Part shown: positions 44,978-57,400 of the stretch, piece after piece
Layout of the letters: each line of letters opens with the position of its first letter
Numbering within the stretch: position 1 is the first letter of the stretch
NCBI GenBank assembly: GCA_022695795.1
Contig: MU404102.1
Span: forward strand, 124,001 to 188,000
Length of the DNA: 64,000 bases
Source: Biscogniauxia marginata
Taxonomy: Eukaryota; Ascomycota; Sordariomycetes; Xylariales; Xylariaceae
Direction of reading: 5' to 3'
Program-made: the position numbers and the translations under genes
The notes under the pieces: model-generated
What the model saw: the letters and a program-made list of their open reading frames with translations, nothing else
Database searches by the model: none
Told to the model about the DNA's origin: nothing

Positions 44978-47420
44978 CTATACTGCCGCTGGGCCACGAG
45001 AAGTATGATAGTCGTGTTCCCTCATGCGTTCCAATCGAATCTTCGCAGCCTCGGTGCCATCGTCTGGGATGGCAGGTTCTCGGAACCAGGGATGTTCCAG
45101 AGCTTGCCGGGCAGTTATTCGCTTCGCTGGGTCATAAACAAATATCTTCTGTAGAAGATCCAAGAAGGAGCGAAGGAATGGGCTAGTAGCCGGTATGATA
45201 TCCTGCATGGCTTGTCAGATGCTGTAATCTGCAAGGTTATATAGAGTATTGCACTTACGCAGAGGCGCTTCATGTTTCTCACAAACCGTCTCGAAGCTTT
45301 GGTTGTCTCTGGGGTGGGATAATCCAACTTTAATCGTTTGAAGTACCTAGAGTCCTGTTAGAAAAGCAATAGCAAGGAACAGAGGAATGCTAGGCCTACT
45401 TTGATGCGGGGTTACCACCGCTTCGTGTCGCCAGCCTATTCACAGCTTGCACAAGATGTGTATCAATTCGGCTATCACAGACATTTTCCATCATGGCAAG
45501 ATGTTCGAGATTATCGTGTGTCTGGAAGAGCGCGTCTCCAGTAAAGAACTCGACCAGGATACAGCCAATGCTCCAAATATCGCAGGGAAAAGACCAGCCT
45601 AGACCAAGGATGATCTCCGGCGCACGGTAATGGCGCGTGGAGACAACAGATGAGTGGTATTCGTCCTGGAAAGTTGCCGATCCGAAGTCGATCAGCCGAA
45701 TGTCTGTGTCGAGAAGGACTTTGCGTTGCGTAGCTTGTCGAGGTACGCCCGCGGCGGATGAAGGTATCCGACGGTTATAAGTGAAGGTCTGGTAAGCACT
45801 ATCACGGAGGAGAATATTCTCTGGTTTCAGGTCCGTGTGGATGAGATTCAAGTCATGAATAACTAGACAAAATCAGCACCTAGTCAGGAGTGGTCGAAGC
45901 CTAAGATTACTTACAAGCAACGCTGGTGAGTAGCTGGCGGGCGAAACTCTGAATCTGACTGTTGGGGAAGGGCACAAAATTGTTGCTCTTGAGGAAGTCG
46001 AAGACACTCGAGCCGAGGAGATCCATTACAATGCAGATATGGCCACGGTAGTCGAAGCAATCTCGAAGATGTATGCACCGGTTGCGGTTCTCCTCGTCAT
46101 TGGCCTTTAAGGTCTGGAGGACTCGCAGCTCGATCCGCGAGGCGTCCCGGTACTTCTGGACCGCTCGGATGATCTTGATAGCAACCAACTTGTTTCTTTT
46201 ACGATCCCGGGCCTGAACCACCTTGCCAAAAGTGCCTTGCCCTAGAAGTTTGATCATTTGATCTGTGAATGTGTTAGGCCGAACCCAGTGGCGAGCAAGT
46301 GGGGATGAAACAAACGAACATTGTTGGGTGAGATCAGCATCAGGAACCACGATATAGTGTCCATCGTCGTCGTCAACCTTGCCGCCAGTCTGGTGCAAAC
46401 GCTGGAAGCAGTCAGTATTGTACTTGATCGTGACAAAGGGCTCGCACTCACTTCGTTGACAACTCGCACGGTGACTTCGCCAGCCTTCTTGACAGGTTTC
46501 TGAGGTGGACGGTAGCTAACAAGAGCATCATTGAGAACCTCAACCTCTCGCCTCTTGTTCTCCTGGGCGATCTGCTGTCGGGTTCTTTTTCGCTTCTGCC
46601 CGACCTGAGAGTCGTAATCATATTGGCCGTTGGAAGACAGGGAGCCGAGCGAGGTGGGTGCTGTTGTGGTGTGGGCCGAGGTGGTGCGGTCCGTCGACGC
46701 TGAACCGCTAATAGACGTGTGGGTGTGCGATCCAATTACCCGGCCATCATATAAGCTCTCGGGGGCAACGACGTCTTCCTTTCTCCGCTTTTTGGCGACA
46801 TGACGAGTAGTTGTCGTCTTCGTCGGCTCATTTGCTGTGCCATTCACGGCACCATTGGTATACGCTCGTGTAGAAGTAGTAGTCGCGGGAGGAGGGTTCT
46901 GGTCAGGCTCCGGAGTGTCGTCTATGACGATGATCTCCTTGGGCAGACCGTTCTTGTAAAAGTTATTCCAGTCGGGCTCCTTAGATCGACGGCGTTTCCT
47001 CGGCTGGGTGTCACTGTAGGTCTGCACACTGGAGGCAACCGAGGGAGGCATGTTGTTGGCGGTATTTGCTTCGGACCGGGGGGTGGAATTTGTTCTCGAG
47101 GAGTCGTGAGTCGGTCTTGCAGAAGCTACAGAAGCGGCTATTCCATTGGTGGTTCCGGTATAGGCGGAAGTGGCAGTGTATGAGGCGGACAGCGGTGCGT
47201 GGTGTCTGGTGTTGGAGACGGTCGCTGTCGAGGCGGTCGAGGATGAGGTGGGGAGAATAGGGTTTGCTGGAGCGGCAGAAGACGCAGCGGCTCGGTACGA
47301 CGAACCGGTAGTCTGCAGTTGCGAATACGGCGGGTAGTGATGGGAATGGGGGTGGTGGTGGGAATGATGATGACGGTAATGGGGAGGGAGTGTAGCGGTG
47401 GCAGTTGTCGGCGTGGACAT
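44978..47420 (-). CDS. LAMMER (CLK/Kns1/Lkh1) dual-specificity protein kinase
   Basis: Kinase of the CLK/LAMMER family; relatives phosphorylate SR splicing factors and repress flocculation, morphogenesis or TORC1 output. Six exons: 47420-46452, 46401-46320, 46262-45915, 45862-45400, 45346-45259 and 45202-44978; 724 residues. The joins restore known blocks: [57 protein letters not shown] and [17 protein letters not shown]. Catalytic parts are GQGTFG (P-loop), VAIKII (Lys), HTDLKPEN (catalytic loop, HTD as usual in this family) and DFGSA. The signature reads EHLAMMEN, with Asn in place of the Arg of EHLAMMER. The first 320 residues are disordered, with His-rich ([12 protein letters not shown]) and Thr/Ser-rich runs and RKRRR-type nuclear signals. 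Intron 2 (46319-46263, 57 nt, donor GTTCGT) is in frame and stop-free. Confidence 0.92.
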
Positions 47421-50400
47421 TGTAGAAGAAATGCCAACCGCCTAACGAGTTAGGACTAAACTGCGTCGTGTAGTAGGAGAAGGGCGAAGGCGAGGGCGAG
47501 CGGAGAAGAGTGGGAGAGGCTTGGGGAATTGCTTTCGCGGTCGCAGCGCTAAGTTGGCGTCGGATCGGAACAGCCAACAGCCCTCGTCAAAGTCCTTACT
47601 AGTAGGTAGTAGCCTGGTAGCCTGCCTATGGTACCAGCCTATTCGGTAGCCAGGCACCTAAGGGTCGCTGGAAGTATAGAGGTTTTCAGCGCTGTAAAAG
47701 GTCGCTCGCTCGCTACCCAAGGCCTAAAAGAAGGGCCCTAGCGTGTTCGCATACAGGCGCAATCCAGTGCAGTGATATCCCGGAAAAGTGTGCGTTATTA
47801 GCACGTACCACCCACAAAGCTAGAACGGAAATTTAGAAAGTAGCCGGTCCGGCAGCAGGAACGACAATTTCGAAAAAAAAGAAGTTATTGTCGTGAGTAA
47901 TGAGACAATCTCTTCTCCTAATGTCGAGTCGCCAAGTTGTCTCCCGGTATTTGATTGTCCCCCTTTACAATGCCTATTTGTCGTCCCTTTCAACTCTTCT
48001 GTGTGTGTTGTTCCCTTTTCTTTGTCTTCCTCTCTTTCTCACAAAGCACTGCGTGTTCTCCCAAGTATGGTTGGTGGTATTGTTGTTTATGATCCGTCTA
48101 GGTATATGTGAATAGAAAATGGTGGTCCGAATTTAATGGAAAATTGCCTCCAGGTATACGTATAAACGGGTGGTCGAATTGTAATTGTCGATTTGTCCAA
48201 CTAGTAATGTCGCTATACTCTACAACAACCTCGGGAAGAAAGAAACAATACGCGGTGGGTTGTTCTCGGGAGCGCGTAGGCAATAGAATTGTGATGATGG
48301 GAATTGGACTTGCAAGGCGTTCGATGCCTCGATTTAGTCGTCCTCCAAGCAAGGGATATATGCGGTGACAGTACTCTCGAACGAGTTGGCTGTGGTTGTT
48401 GACGGCGAAATCTGGCGGCCGAATTGTCGACGGAAACGTGCCAACTTAGGGCAGGGGGAAATTGTCAGGCACGGAACATCCTCTCTTGAGGTCAACGAAA
48501 AGCAATGACTGAGCAAAGCAGAAATGTACGTGTAGTGGTGATGCCTCTGGGGTTCTAGAGGGAAAAAAAGAATAAGGAGGGGTTTTTCGTGTTGAACAGC
48601 ATATGTGAATGAACTCACGCTCTCACTCACATTTGCGGCAATGCAAGATGAGGTGTTGTCACAAGTGGACTCGGCTTGCTCGTTTGGATGTGCTGTACAG
48701 TTTGCCGCCATCCCAGATCACACGGTGCCCAGTGCCTGGAACACTGCATGTGATACAGTAGATGCACGCCGGGATATTACTGGTGCTCTTGTCGGACATG
48801 CCTGATGAATGAAGTAATAGGTGGGCCAACAGCTGACCAATCCCCCTAGAAATGATGAGATGGGCTTTTACACTAGAGCCTACACCCATTCCCACAGTGT
48901 CCTGACTGCACTGTAATTGGGCCCTAGATACCCAAAGCCTTCACATCAGCCACAGTATATCTACGGTACCAAATTCACCCCATACTCCCAAGGCCCTTCG
49001 AGGTTGCACTGTCTGCCCGTCGGTGACATCTTTCTGGGGATAGTGTCGGGGCCGATATGATAACCGATTTCTTATACGCTACCACCTCTTTTTTTTGCCC
49101 TTTTCCTTTTCGCCTTCGGGGAGGGGGTTTTCAATTAAAATAGCGCCAGTCCTTAACACCCATTACCGAATACCTTCCCATTTCATCTTGACGGCATGTT
49201 GCGGTAGAGCGGGCACCCTTTTCCTCTCGTACAACACAGTCTCACCTAAGTCGTACCCGTGCTTGCTGCTCTGAGAAGAAGATAGCGTATCATTCGGGCA
49301 CAAAGAAGACAAGGAAGGAAAGGCAAAGAAAAGAACAAAACATGGAAATTTTGTGTTGTATCATGCTTTTGTCTAGGTACGCTTAGGTAGGTACCTAATG
49401 CATTTAATATATTACTGCCCCGAAAAAAAAAACGCAGAATATCAAAACCCCCCGAGGTACGTACCACATCCACCGTACATACCTACATACCTACCTAATA
49501 CGTACCTATCTAATACCAGGTGCTGTGGTCTTCCAACTATGTAGGTTAGGTATGTCCAGTACTGACCTAACACTCTACATGTATCTATAAGTATCTCATT
49601 TGCTACCCAAAGGATGTACCTCTTATTCTATCTTTTTCAGATGCCGCCATAACTCGAAAAACTCTATCCCATACATAAGGTTGGGAAATGCCGTCACTAT
49701 TCTTTTCTAGTTGGCTGACAAAAGACCCTTGTTAAATAATAATTTTTTTGAGATATCTGTGTAAGTGCATTCCCCTCCTCAATCCTCCCCAACCTTCGGA
49801 ACAAGAAGACCCTGCAAATCCTGCCACCAAACAACCCCTCAAAGTACATCCATGTAGGGTAAGTAGGTAGGTACATACGTACACAAGGTGACGACGGCGG
49901 CAGATATCAGCTCACCGCGACTGGAGTTGGGAGTCAAGATCTCGGCCATGTACCTAATGTATAGGTATGCATTCTCTAGTGGTTCTCGACCCGCGTATGC
50001 ATCGCTTGCAGTAGCTCCGTTCCTCTCCTCAACACAAGGCCCCTCCTATCATTCCATCATGGCGGATGCCACGGACTTATAGAGCAAAGAGGGGCCGAGA
50101 GAGAGAGGGAAGGAGAAAAGTAATCAGCTGTACCACGACGGCGTAGACCTTGCGTGTTCCTCTTACCCTAGGTTACCTTTTCTCTCGGACTTCTCAAGTC
50201 GAGCGAGCCGTATCGCCGTATCGCCGTCGACCAGTAAGATGGAATGCCCTTCGCATTTTTCCAGATGGGGGGCAAAGCTCGCTTGGTTCCTCTGCGAAGA
50301 TAAACCGTTTCTTCCTTCTATTAAACACAGCCGAACAAAACTCGCAAAGCCTGAGTCAGACGTCTGGGGCAACCAGCCACGCACCAATACCCTTCTGGGA

Positions 50401-52791
50401 TTTCCACTGTTCTTCTCCGCAATGTGGAGTTTGCGATGTTGGTAAAGGCGGCCCTTGTTTGGCTACATCGATACGCTGTGAGTCGAGCTGGCTCGCTGGA
50501 CGGGCAGACGCTGCTGCGAACCATACCATTCAACAGAGCACTACACTGTACTGTGCAGCTGTGCAAACTACGATCGTTCAGCTCAGTTAATCATCCATCA
50601 TTCCTTGGCAGTAGTATCGGAGACTCTCTCAGTCCGTCCATCCCATCTGCCTTGCCCTTGCCCTTGGCCTAGGAGCCGTGGGCCCGGGCCTGTTATATAC
50701 ATACCAACATTTATTATTATTAAAACCTCGGGGTAAATCAAGTGATAGTCCCTTGAGGTGGCAAGTCTCGGCAGGGTAGCACCACGTTATCGCCCTATGG
50801 AGGCGCAGATTGTTGCCCCAGAAAGGCCATTAATTATTGCGTCGTCCCATTTGGTTGTATTGTGTTTCTTGTTGGTACCCAGGTAGTTGTTAGTTCTACA
50901 GCCGCTATCTCACTCACACACTCTCTCTCTCTCTCTAGCACCAGCATGATATCATCTAACTCAACGAGGTCTCTAGAGCAACCTACCTTTCATTGGCCCC
51001 GAGTGTTACTAACTCCTTTGCGACAACCTTGTTGATTCTCTACACGATGTCGAAACATCCGGGCATGAAACATGCCGTTTGATTAACGCTTACAGTATCG
51101 ATAGGAAAAGAGGCCAGGAATCATCCCCGGGGGGCGCAGATCCAGATCCATGCCGTGGCTCCGCCTGGATAAATCGGGTTGCAAATTTGCCTGCACATAA
51201 GCCCTACGTCAGACGGGAATTCCCTTCGTGGTTGTAGAAAACAAAAAATTCCTTCCTTGGTCAAATGTTATTAACCATGAATAGTTTAGGTAGGTAGTTA
51301 TCCAGCAGAAGCGCCACTCTCCTTATTAATCAACCTCGCTGATCAATGAATCCTGATCACAATCCCCGATAATAACCTGCAAGAGGTCTTCGCTTTCGCT
51401 TCGCACTTCGGCCTGATACAATGTTTCCGGCTGTGCTGTGATAATGATTTCAACCTAACCCACGCTCATAAATCCATGAGTAGTCGACCCTTAATTAGAA
51501 GTACCTAATATCTAATTCCTTCCCGCCATCTACCGGCGAGACTCATTACCGTCAGGCAAGGTAATCTATTTATTTATATCCTAATCCTCTGAGGTCCTTT
51601 TGGATTCGGGTACCTGTGAGATTGGAGAAACAGCCGGACATGTGCTTCTGACACCCGTCAGAACAGCTCAGCAGTTCGTCACATTACACAGAGTGGGCAC
51701 CACCACGGCAACACACACGCATTCTCTCTATTATCAACGCTTCCGGCTGTGATACCCATGCACAGGTATTTCGTGTCTGCGTGCCTTATCATCCAACACG
51801 CGCCCCACCCCCTTTTTACTACTCTACTCCATACCTAGCAGCCTTAGGTACCTATATTAAAACAGCCGGGCAAACATTCACAACTTTGTTCAGCAAGACG
51901 TTTTGAGTCTTTCACCGCAGTTGGAAAGGAAGGAGAGAGTAGAGGAAGGAGAAAGCTCCCTTCCCCAGACACACGTTGGGGCGATCATTCAGTCACCCGT
52001 GTTGCTCAGGTCTGATATGCGTTGGAACATTTTATGTGATGAGACCCGGGATCCGAGACCCCTCAGTCGCACATCAAATCGTTTTCGGCACTACTTGTAT
52101 TTATTTACCAACTCCTGGTTTTACTTTTCTTTGGCCCTTTCGGATCCGTGTTATCTCCCATGCCTATCCTACATCACCCATCTCACCTGTGCCTCTCTAG
52201 ATGTTCATTTTGCCTCTCACGACGATCGATTCAGAGCATAGAGAGACGACTAAGCAAGGGTGATAGATTGTGAGTGCCAGGTTGGTTGCGGTAAATGTTT
52301 CCGCCTCGCCCGTCCGGATGGGTTTGAGACGAGGTCTTGTCTTGTAAATGCTCGAACACGATATTTGAGGGTTTGTATCACCTAAACAAGAAACCGGGTT
52401 GAAATCCTTGTCTTGTCTTAAGAGCGCCATGACGATAGATGCTTAAACAAAACATGTTTGACAATGATTCCTTTTTTATGACGCCACTTCCAAAGAAAAA
52501 AAAACAAAAAGAGGAAGAAAAAGGACGAAGGAAATCGATATTATTTTAAAGTATTAGCAATGTACCTACATCGCTTAGAAGCAAGTATATATGGTCCTAT
52601 TCCCAACACATTTTCGCCTCGAACGCCCGCCGAGCAGCTCTTTGAAACACGAAACAGGAGAAAAGAAAAAAAACGCCAGATCATGCGTAAGACTTCGACC
52701 AGCCCATATATCTTTCGGTCTTGAGCCATCCATATCAGATCAGATCTATGTATACGGGCTGATTTTTATTTTTGGTAGGTATTCATCCTAA
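47421..52791. other. 5.4-kb spacer upstream of the LAMMER kinase
   Basis: Between the kinase start and the sideroflexin stop. It carries many short frames (for example 50150-50590 on +, 48334-48711 on -) but none resembles a family or joins across convincing splice sites. TACCTA/TAGGTA words cluster at 49370-49520 and 49860-49880. A CT microsatellite lies near 50922-50938. A long 5' untranslated region of the kinase or a non-coding RNA could lie here; I cannot show either. Confidence 0.4.
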
Positions 52792-54169
52792 TTAAATCCC
52801 ACGGTTAAACACCACCATGCCGCCCTCGCCCCCTCTGCCGCGGAACTCCTCCTCGAGGCTGTCAGCGCTGATCCTCTGACGCTGGGGGAACGCGGCCAGC
52901 GCGAGCGGCAGCGCGACGTAGGTCATGCCGAGGATGAGGCCGAGGTTGATGGGCAGGGTGAGACGAGGGTTGCGGCGCAGCCAGTCGGTGCGCTGCAGGC
53001 GCAGGAGGATCAGCGGCGGCACGACCATGACGGGGCTGCTGTTGAAGACGCGGCTCAGGGCGGTCTCGGCGACGGCCAGGGTGGCGGCCTTGCGGCTCTT
53101 GCCGAGGCTGGCGACGTCGCTCTCGGCGCGGCCCTCGGCGGCGAGGCGGGCGCGGTCCGCGTCCGAGAGCACGGGGTAGACGTCGATGCCGGCGCGCATC
53201 TCCTCGCCGCGCATGAGGAAGACGTTGAGCGCGCCGGCCGAGGCGACGGCGGCGAAGGGCACGAGCCGGCCCAGCACGAGGCGCGTCGCGGGCGCGAGGC
53301 GGCGCAGGCGCGGCACCAGCGAGTTGAGCCCCACGGCCACGGAGCACGAGGCGCCCACGGCGAGGAGGTAGGACCGCGCCACCTGGGAGTACGAGAGCGG
53401 CGTCGACTTGTTCGCGTTCGCGTTGTTGATGGCTACGTTGAGGGACTGGTTCGTGATCTGCCAGAGGATCGTGCCGGTGGTCTTTTTTTTTTTTTTGCGA
53501 CGCCTTGTTAGTTTGCCTAGCTGGAACATAACAGATAAAGGGGAGAGTTTGGGGGGAGATCGATCGCGTACCTTGAGGCCTGGCGTGAGCATACCGGCCG
53601 TGACGACTAGATTCGAAAGGGCGAAGCACGACATTCGGAAGGGGAGGAAGACGGGTTCGCCCGTATCTGGTAGCTTCGGTCAGCTACATCCGTCCCCGTG
53701 CCCATTGAACTATTCGTTTGTTGCGCCGGTCTGGCGCTCGAAAACCAAAGGGGGTGGGTAAAGGCACGACATATGCCCGGGACGTTCGTTCGTACCGGGA
53801 TGTAATGTAGAGTCCACGATCTTCTTCGCCTTCCACAGCTCAGGCGTCATCTCCTTGATCTCGCCCTGCTTGTACGCCACCACCAGCGCCTTTGCTCGCT
53901 CTAGCCCATGCTTTCCGGCGAAGAGAGTCCTGGCGTTTGTTGCGACCTCGAGTTAGCCATGATTCCCGCTGAGGAGGTGTACACCGGCGCAGAGACGGGG
54001 GATAGATAACGGCACGATGGGAAACATAAGATCGCCATTGGAACATTCAAGCTAAGGAAACTCACCTCGGATCTGTAATCCCAGCTGTCTGCCGCACGCG
54101 ACCCCAGTACGTGTTCAGGTCGTACTGCGACTCGGGCAGCTCCCGGTTTCCTGGCAGGGAGGCCGACAT
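52792..54169 (-). CDS. FSF1: Sideroflexin (FSF1-type mitochondrial amino-acid carrier)
   Basis: Inner mitochondrial membrane carrier of the sideroflexin family (PF03820); animal members import serine. Exons: 54169-54066, 53929-53796, 53666-53572 and 53481-52792; 340 residues, the usual size. Start ATG 54169 reads MSASLPGNRELPESQYDLNT. Joins give ITDPR-TLFAGKHGLERAK and STLHPD-TGEPVFLPFRMSCF. Hallmarks are HPDTGEP, NQSLNVAINNANANK and NVFLMRGEEMRAGIDVYP. Four to five hydrophobic helices follow. Intron 3 (53571-53482) is 90 nt and stop-free in frame, and its acceptor AG follows a run of about 14 A; I accept it because GLK-TTGTILWQ fits the family and the insert VRDRSPPKLSP to KKKKK does not. 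The last exon is very GC-rich. The end (GGMVVFNRGI) is typical. Confidence 0.9.
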
Positions 54170-54964
54170 ATTGCCAGTAGGTTGGCTACTCCCTTCCCTC
54201 TTCTCTGCCTCTCCCTCTCTGTGTGTTGTCTCTGTCTCTGTCTGTCTATCTATCTACTCTATCTCTCCCTGTTAGCTGAAGGTAGAAATGAATGCGGACA
54301 ATCGACAAATAATATCGCAAAGAAGAAGGGCCGCGATTTGGCCAAAGGATGGGACCAATCGCCTGAAGCGACAGAATATGAAAAGGGAAGGCTAGCTAAA
54401 TTAGTTCCATAGATAAACTACCTTGCATCTATCTAATCTACCTTAGCTTTTTCTATCATTGGGTCTCCCAGCAGCGGTGTGTGCAAAGGTGGAAGAAAAG
54501 AAGAAACAAAGGGAAAAAAAGTTGTGTAATACTTCGTCTGTCCATCGCGGCGGGGCCGGTTTCGGTCTGGTTCATGTACCACTCACAACCCCGCTATCTG
54601 TTTCAATACCTCAATACTGCATATATCACCTGTCATGTTACCTCTAGTAGTGCCCGGGCGTATGGACCCAGGTACCTAAGGTACTTCCATATGTAGGTAC
54701 CTAAGATATGTCCATTAGGTAACTCTGGAATAGATTTAACTCTTCTCTTTTCTTTTCGCTCCATCCACCTCGTGTTGTTCTTCCCTGGCTATCCAACTAT
54801 TAACTCTACCAGGTTACGTTAACATATACAAGAAAAAGAAACACCCCTCTATATTGCATATACCTATACGTTAGGAGGTAATATGTAAGTTCCTATCAAT
54901 GTTTCTATATATAAAAAAGGAATAGGGAAGAAGAAGGAAATGCTTCTCTGTGAAGACAAGCCGA
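54170..54964. other. Spacer between sideroflexin start and tRNA-Arg
   Basis: About 0.8 kb with the sideroflexin promoter, a TCTG/TCTA-rich run (54226-54262) and a palindromic GGTACCTAAGGTAC word near 54670. A T6 run on the minus strand (54915-54920), about 45 bases past the tRNA 3' end, may serve as Pol III terminator. Confidence 0.4.
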
Positions 54965-55058
54965 CGAGCTTGACCGGAGTCGAACCGACAATCTCCAGAG
55001 GATCAGGTATACTCGAGGAAACCGAAATCTGGCGCCTTAACCATTAGGCCACAAGTCC
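54965..55058 (-). tRNA. tRNA-Arg(UCG) with 21-nt intron
   Basis: Minus strand, 94 nt. Acceptor GGACTTG (55058-55052) pairs with CAAGCTC (54972-54966) except for an A3-C70 mismatch; the discriminator is G (54965). The D arm is GCCTAATGGTTAAGGC. The anticodon stem is CCAGA/TCTGG, and the loop TTTCGG then C has anticodon UCG at 55025-55023 and purine 37. The 21-nt intron (55021-55001) sits at the canonical site after position 37. The T arm is GTCGG-TTCGACT-CCGGT. The D-arm and loop match eukaryotic tRNA-Arg reading CGA. CCA is not encoded, as usual. Confidence 0.88.
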
Positions 55059-56734
55059 TAACGATTCAAGTCTGAGACACAAAGTCAGGGACAGGGGTAT
55101 GAAGCTGTGAAAATTTTTGCTGTTATAATAAATGAATTCAGTCTTACTTAGCAGCTGGGTTCTTCTGCCTGGCTATACTTATTAACTTTAGGTACCTAGG
55201 TATATATAATATTAATATATAAGGTAAATGAAAACAAACAAGTTAGTAAATATTGAACATAACTTCACATGTTTATGTTACAAGAAACTAGGTACTTAGA
55301 GTATAGCTTTATATTTGATGAGTTGCCGGTGCCCAAGGGGGTCTAGATACAGTCTAACGAACGTGGTGTACGCTGCATATATATCTAGATAACATACAGG
55401 ATTCCCAACCGTAGGTCCCTCTGTTTTTTCATATCAACATTATTAAGAACTTTCCTCACTTTCTGCATCAACATAACAAGATAAGGCATAACTCAGGGTG
55501 ATAAAAAACCATCCGTTACGGCCATCCTGTAGACTAGTCCTTCGTGAAAGCAGGTGGTGTACTATAATATCGATGATTTAAGGATTCAAAGGTGTGCAAG
55601 TGCATGGATGATGACGTGGCACACAAAAGACGGGTTTCTTCATGTTGGCGAAACGCTGTTGTATTATCGTTTGATATCAATAATGATATCTACCAGGTTT
55701 ACTTGAAAATGGACGCTATTTGTGCTGACCCTAAAAGGAAAAATAAGGGCATAATAAAAATAATAATAAAAGAATGAACCATCTCATGGCAAGTTCATTA
55801 TAAAATATTATTGGGACCGAGACCTCAGCTCCCTCTCCTCCGTGTCGCCCACCGGACACCTCCCCCCCTCCCCCCTAAAAGGATTTCGGTACGGACTATG
55901 CATATCCTGTCAGCAACAAGCAATCACGCTTCTGTATGGATATATCTTAGGTTCACTGACTCATGGACGGGGATCGGGGGAGGGAGGTGGCTCGGGGCCG
56001 GATTCGAGGCGGCCGGATGGGAATGGCCGGGCGAAGATTGGGGCTGGGCGAGGGGCCCGATACTATGTACGTAGTTCAGTCATGATATTAAATAAAAATG
56101 GAGGAGATGATAAGCTCTAGCCTATCTACAGGTTTGTCGGCCTCGATATCCCTGATCCAAGTCTTGCAAGCCAACAATAAAAGATACATAGCTAGCTGTA
56201 TGACTTACTCCACGAGATATTTGAGATAATCAATAATGATGGTAAGGACGTTGGCAGCCATCATTAATGATATTTGTAACGAATGTGATAGTGGTGAGCA
56301 ACAAGATATCCTAACAATTGAATGTGGATATTGAATGACGATGTTGGATATCAGTGTGTCGACCTCGATGTGGAACAGGAGACGGACAGAAACGTACATG
56401 GAATCGAACTGGACAAAAGCTCATATATTCCAACAACTACGGCATCGTGGTTGCCATTTCTCTATGAGATAAATGAAGAGAAGTTACCTACTAAGAACCC
56501 CTGTTTTACCTGCACCACTACAAAGCGCTGTCTGAGTCTATCTTGGGGATGTGACATCCGTCTTGTTATAAACATTGCAAGTCCGATATACCAGTCAGGA
56601 GCCACCCATCAAGAGATACTTCCACTTTGTGTAGCATAGTATCCCTCCATACTTTGGTTCCTCACTATTCCATCGTCTGTCAAAGAAGCCGCACTCGAGC
56701 TGACGTGAATTTTATTGATATCTTTCCCGGTCTG
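55059..56734. other. Spacer
   Basis: About 1.7 kb of mostly AT-rich sequence with a TAGGTACCTAGGTA palindrome near 55189. Short frames (55592-55777, 55811-56120, 56322-56639, all +) show no family resemblance. No gene is supported. Confidence 0.5.
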
Positions 56735-57400
56735 CTAAACACCTTTAGTTTGCTGGTCTTGTTTCAGCCAGGGCCACCATCCCTTTAGTGGCATATCGTC
56801 GTAAATGACGTTGTAAGCATACAGTGGCTTTTTGGCATCAAAGTGGTAGATGATCTTGTCCGAAAGACCCGCGGCAGTAACGAGCCGAACCATGTCTGTG
56901 GTCCAGCTGTCAAGTCGAATTCTAGATACGGTTTCCACATCTCGGGCGTGGACCTGCAAATGGGCAGTCCATCGCGATGGCTGTTGCAAATCTCGCAGGA
57001 ACCAATTCCTCGTGATGGTACATGGGCAGTTGGGCTTTCCCAGACCGGCCAGTTGCGGCCTAATGTTCTCGATGAAGCCTTCTTCTCTGATGATGTTCTC
57101 CGTCGTCCACTGGAAACCCTCGCGCATTAGAAGGGGCACGTCGTCGCATTTAACTATTATCTGTCCAAACCATGGCTGGTGCTGGTCGTCCTCGTCAGGA
57201 TCCCCGTCAATCCAGAACGTGATCGAAGGCTTCCCGGGCACGTCATCAAAAAACTTCCCATTTCCAGCAGGACCAGGTGTTGGCTGGGTTTGGACAGCAG
57301 CGATGCTCTGGTTGGTTGTGTCATCAGCTACTTCGCTGTAGGTAGGGGGTAGACCTTGAGGGCCATCGCCTTCAATTTGAGTTTCTGATGCCGTTGCCAT
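56735..57400 (-). CDS. Unknown 221-residue protein with PPxY motif
   Basis: Not recognised. Single exon, ATG at 57400, stop TAA-side at 56735. Residues 17-24 read LPPTYSEV, a PPxY ligand for WW domains such as those of Rsp5/NEDD4 ubiquitin ligases. After a short disordered stretch, residues 48-215 look like one globular domain: SITFWIDGDPDEDDQHQPWF, then WTTENIIREEGFIENIRP, and a Trp-rich end (PLKGWWPWLKQDQ). There are two cysteines in NCPC. No signal peptide or membrane segment. The continuous frame, ATG and ordered composition argue for a real gene; its job is unknown. Confidence 0.7.
   Translation of the reverse strand: MATASETQIEGDGPQGLPPTYSEVADDTTNQSIAAVQTQPTPGPAGNGKFFDDVPGKPSITFWIDGDPDEDDQHQPWFGQIIVKCDDVPLLMREGFQWTTENIIREEGFIENIRPQLAGLGKPNCPCTITRNWFLRDLQQPSRWTAHLQVHARDVETVSRIRLDSWTTDMVRLVTAAGLSDKIIYHFDAKKPLYAYNVIYDDMPLKGWWPWLKQDQQTKGV

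Noticed and set aside
50150..50590. 146-codon plus-strand frame upstream of the kinase
   Set aside because: No recognisable domain, overlapping frames on both strands, and no splice partners; not enough to call a gene.
52862..53629. 255-codon minus-strand frame rich in Arg, Pro and Ala
   Set aside because: Shadow of the GC-rich sideroflexin exon in another frame.
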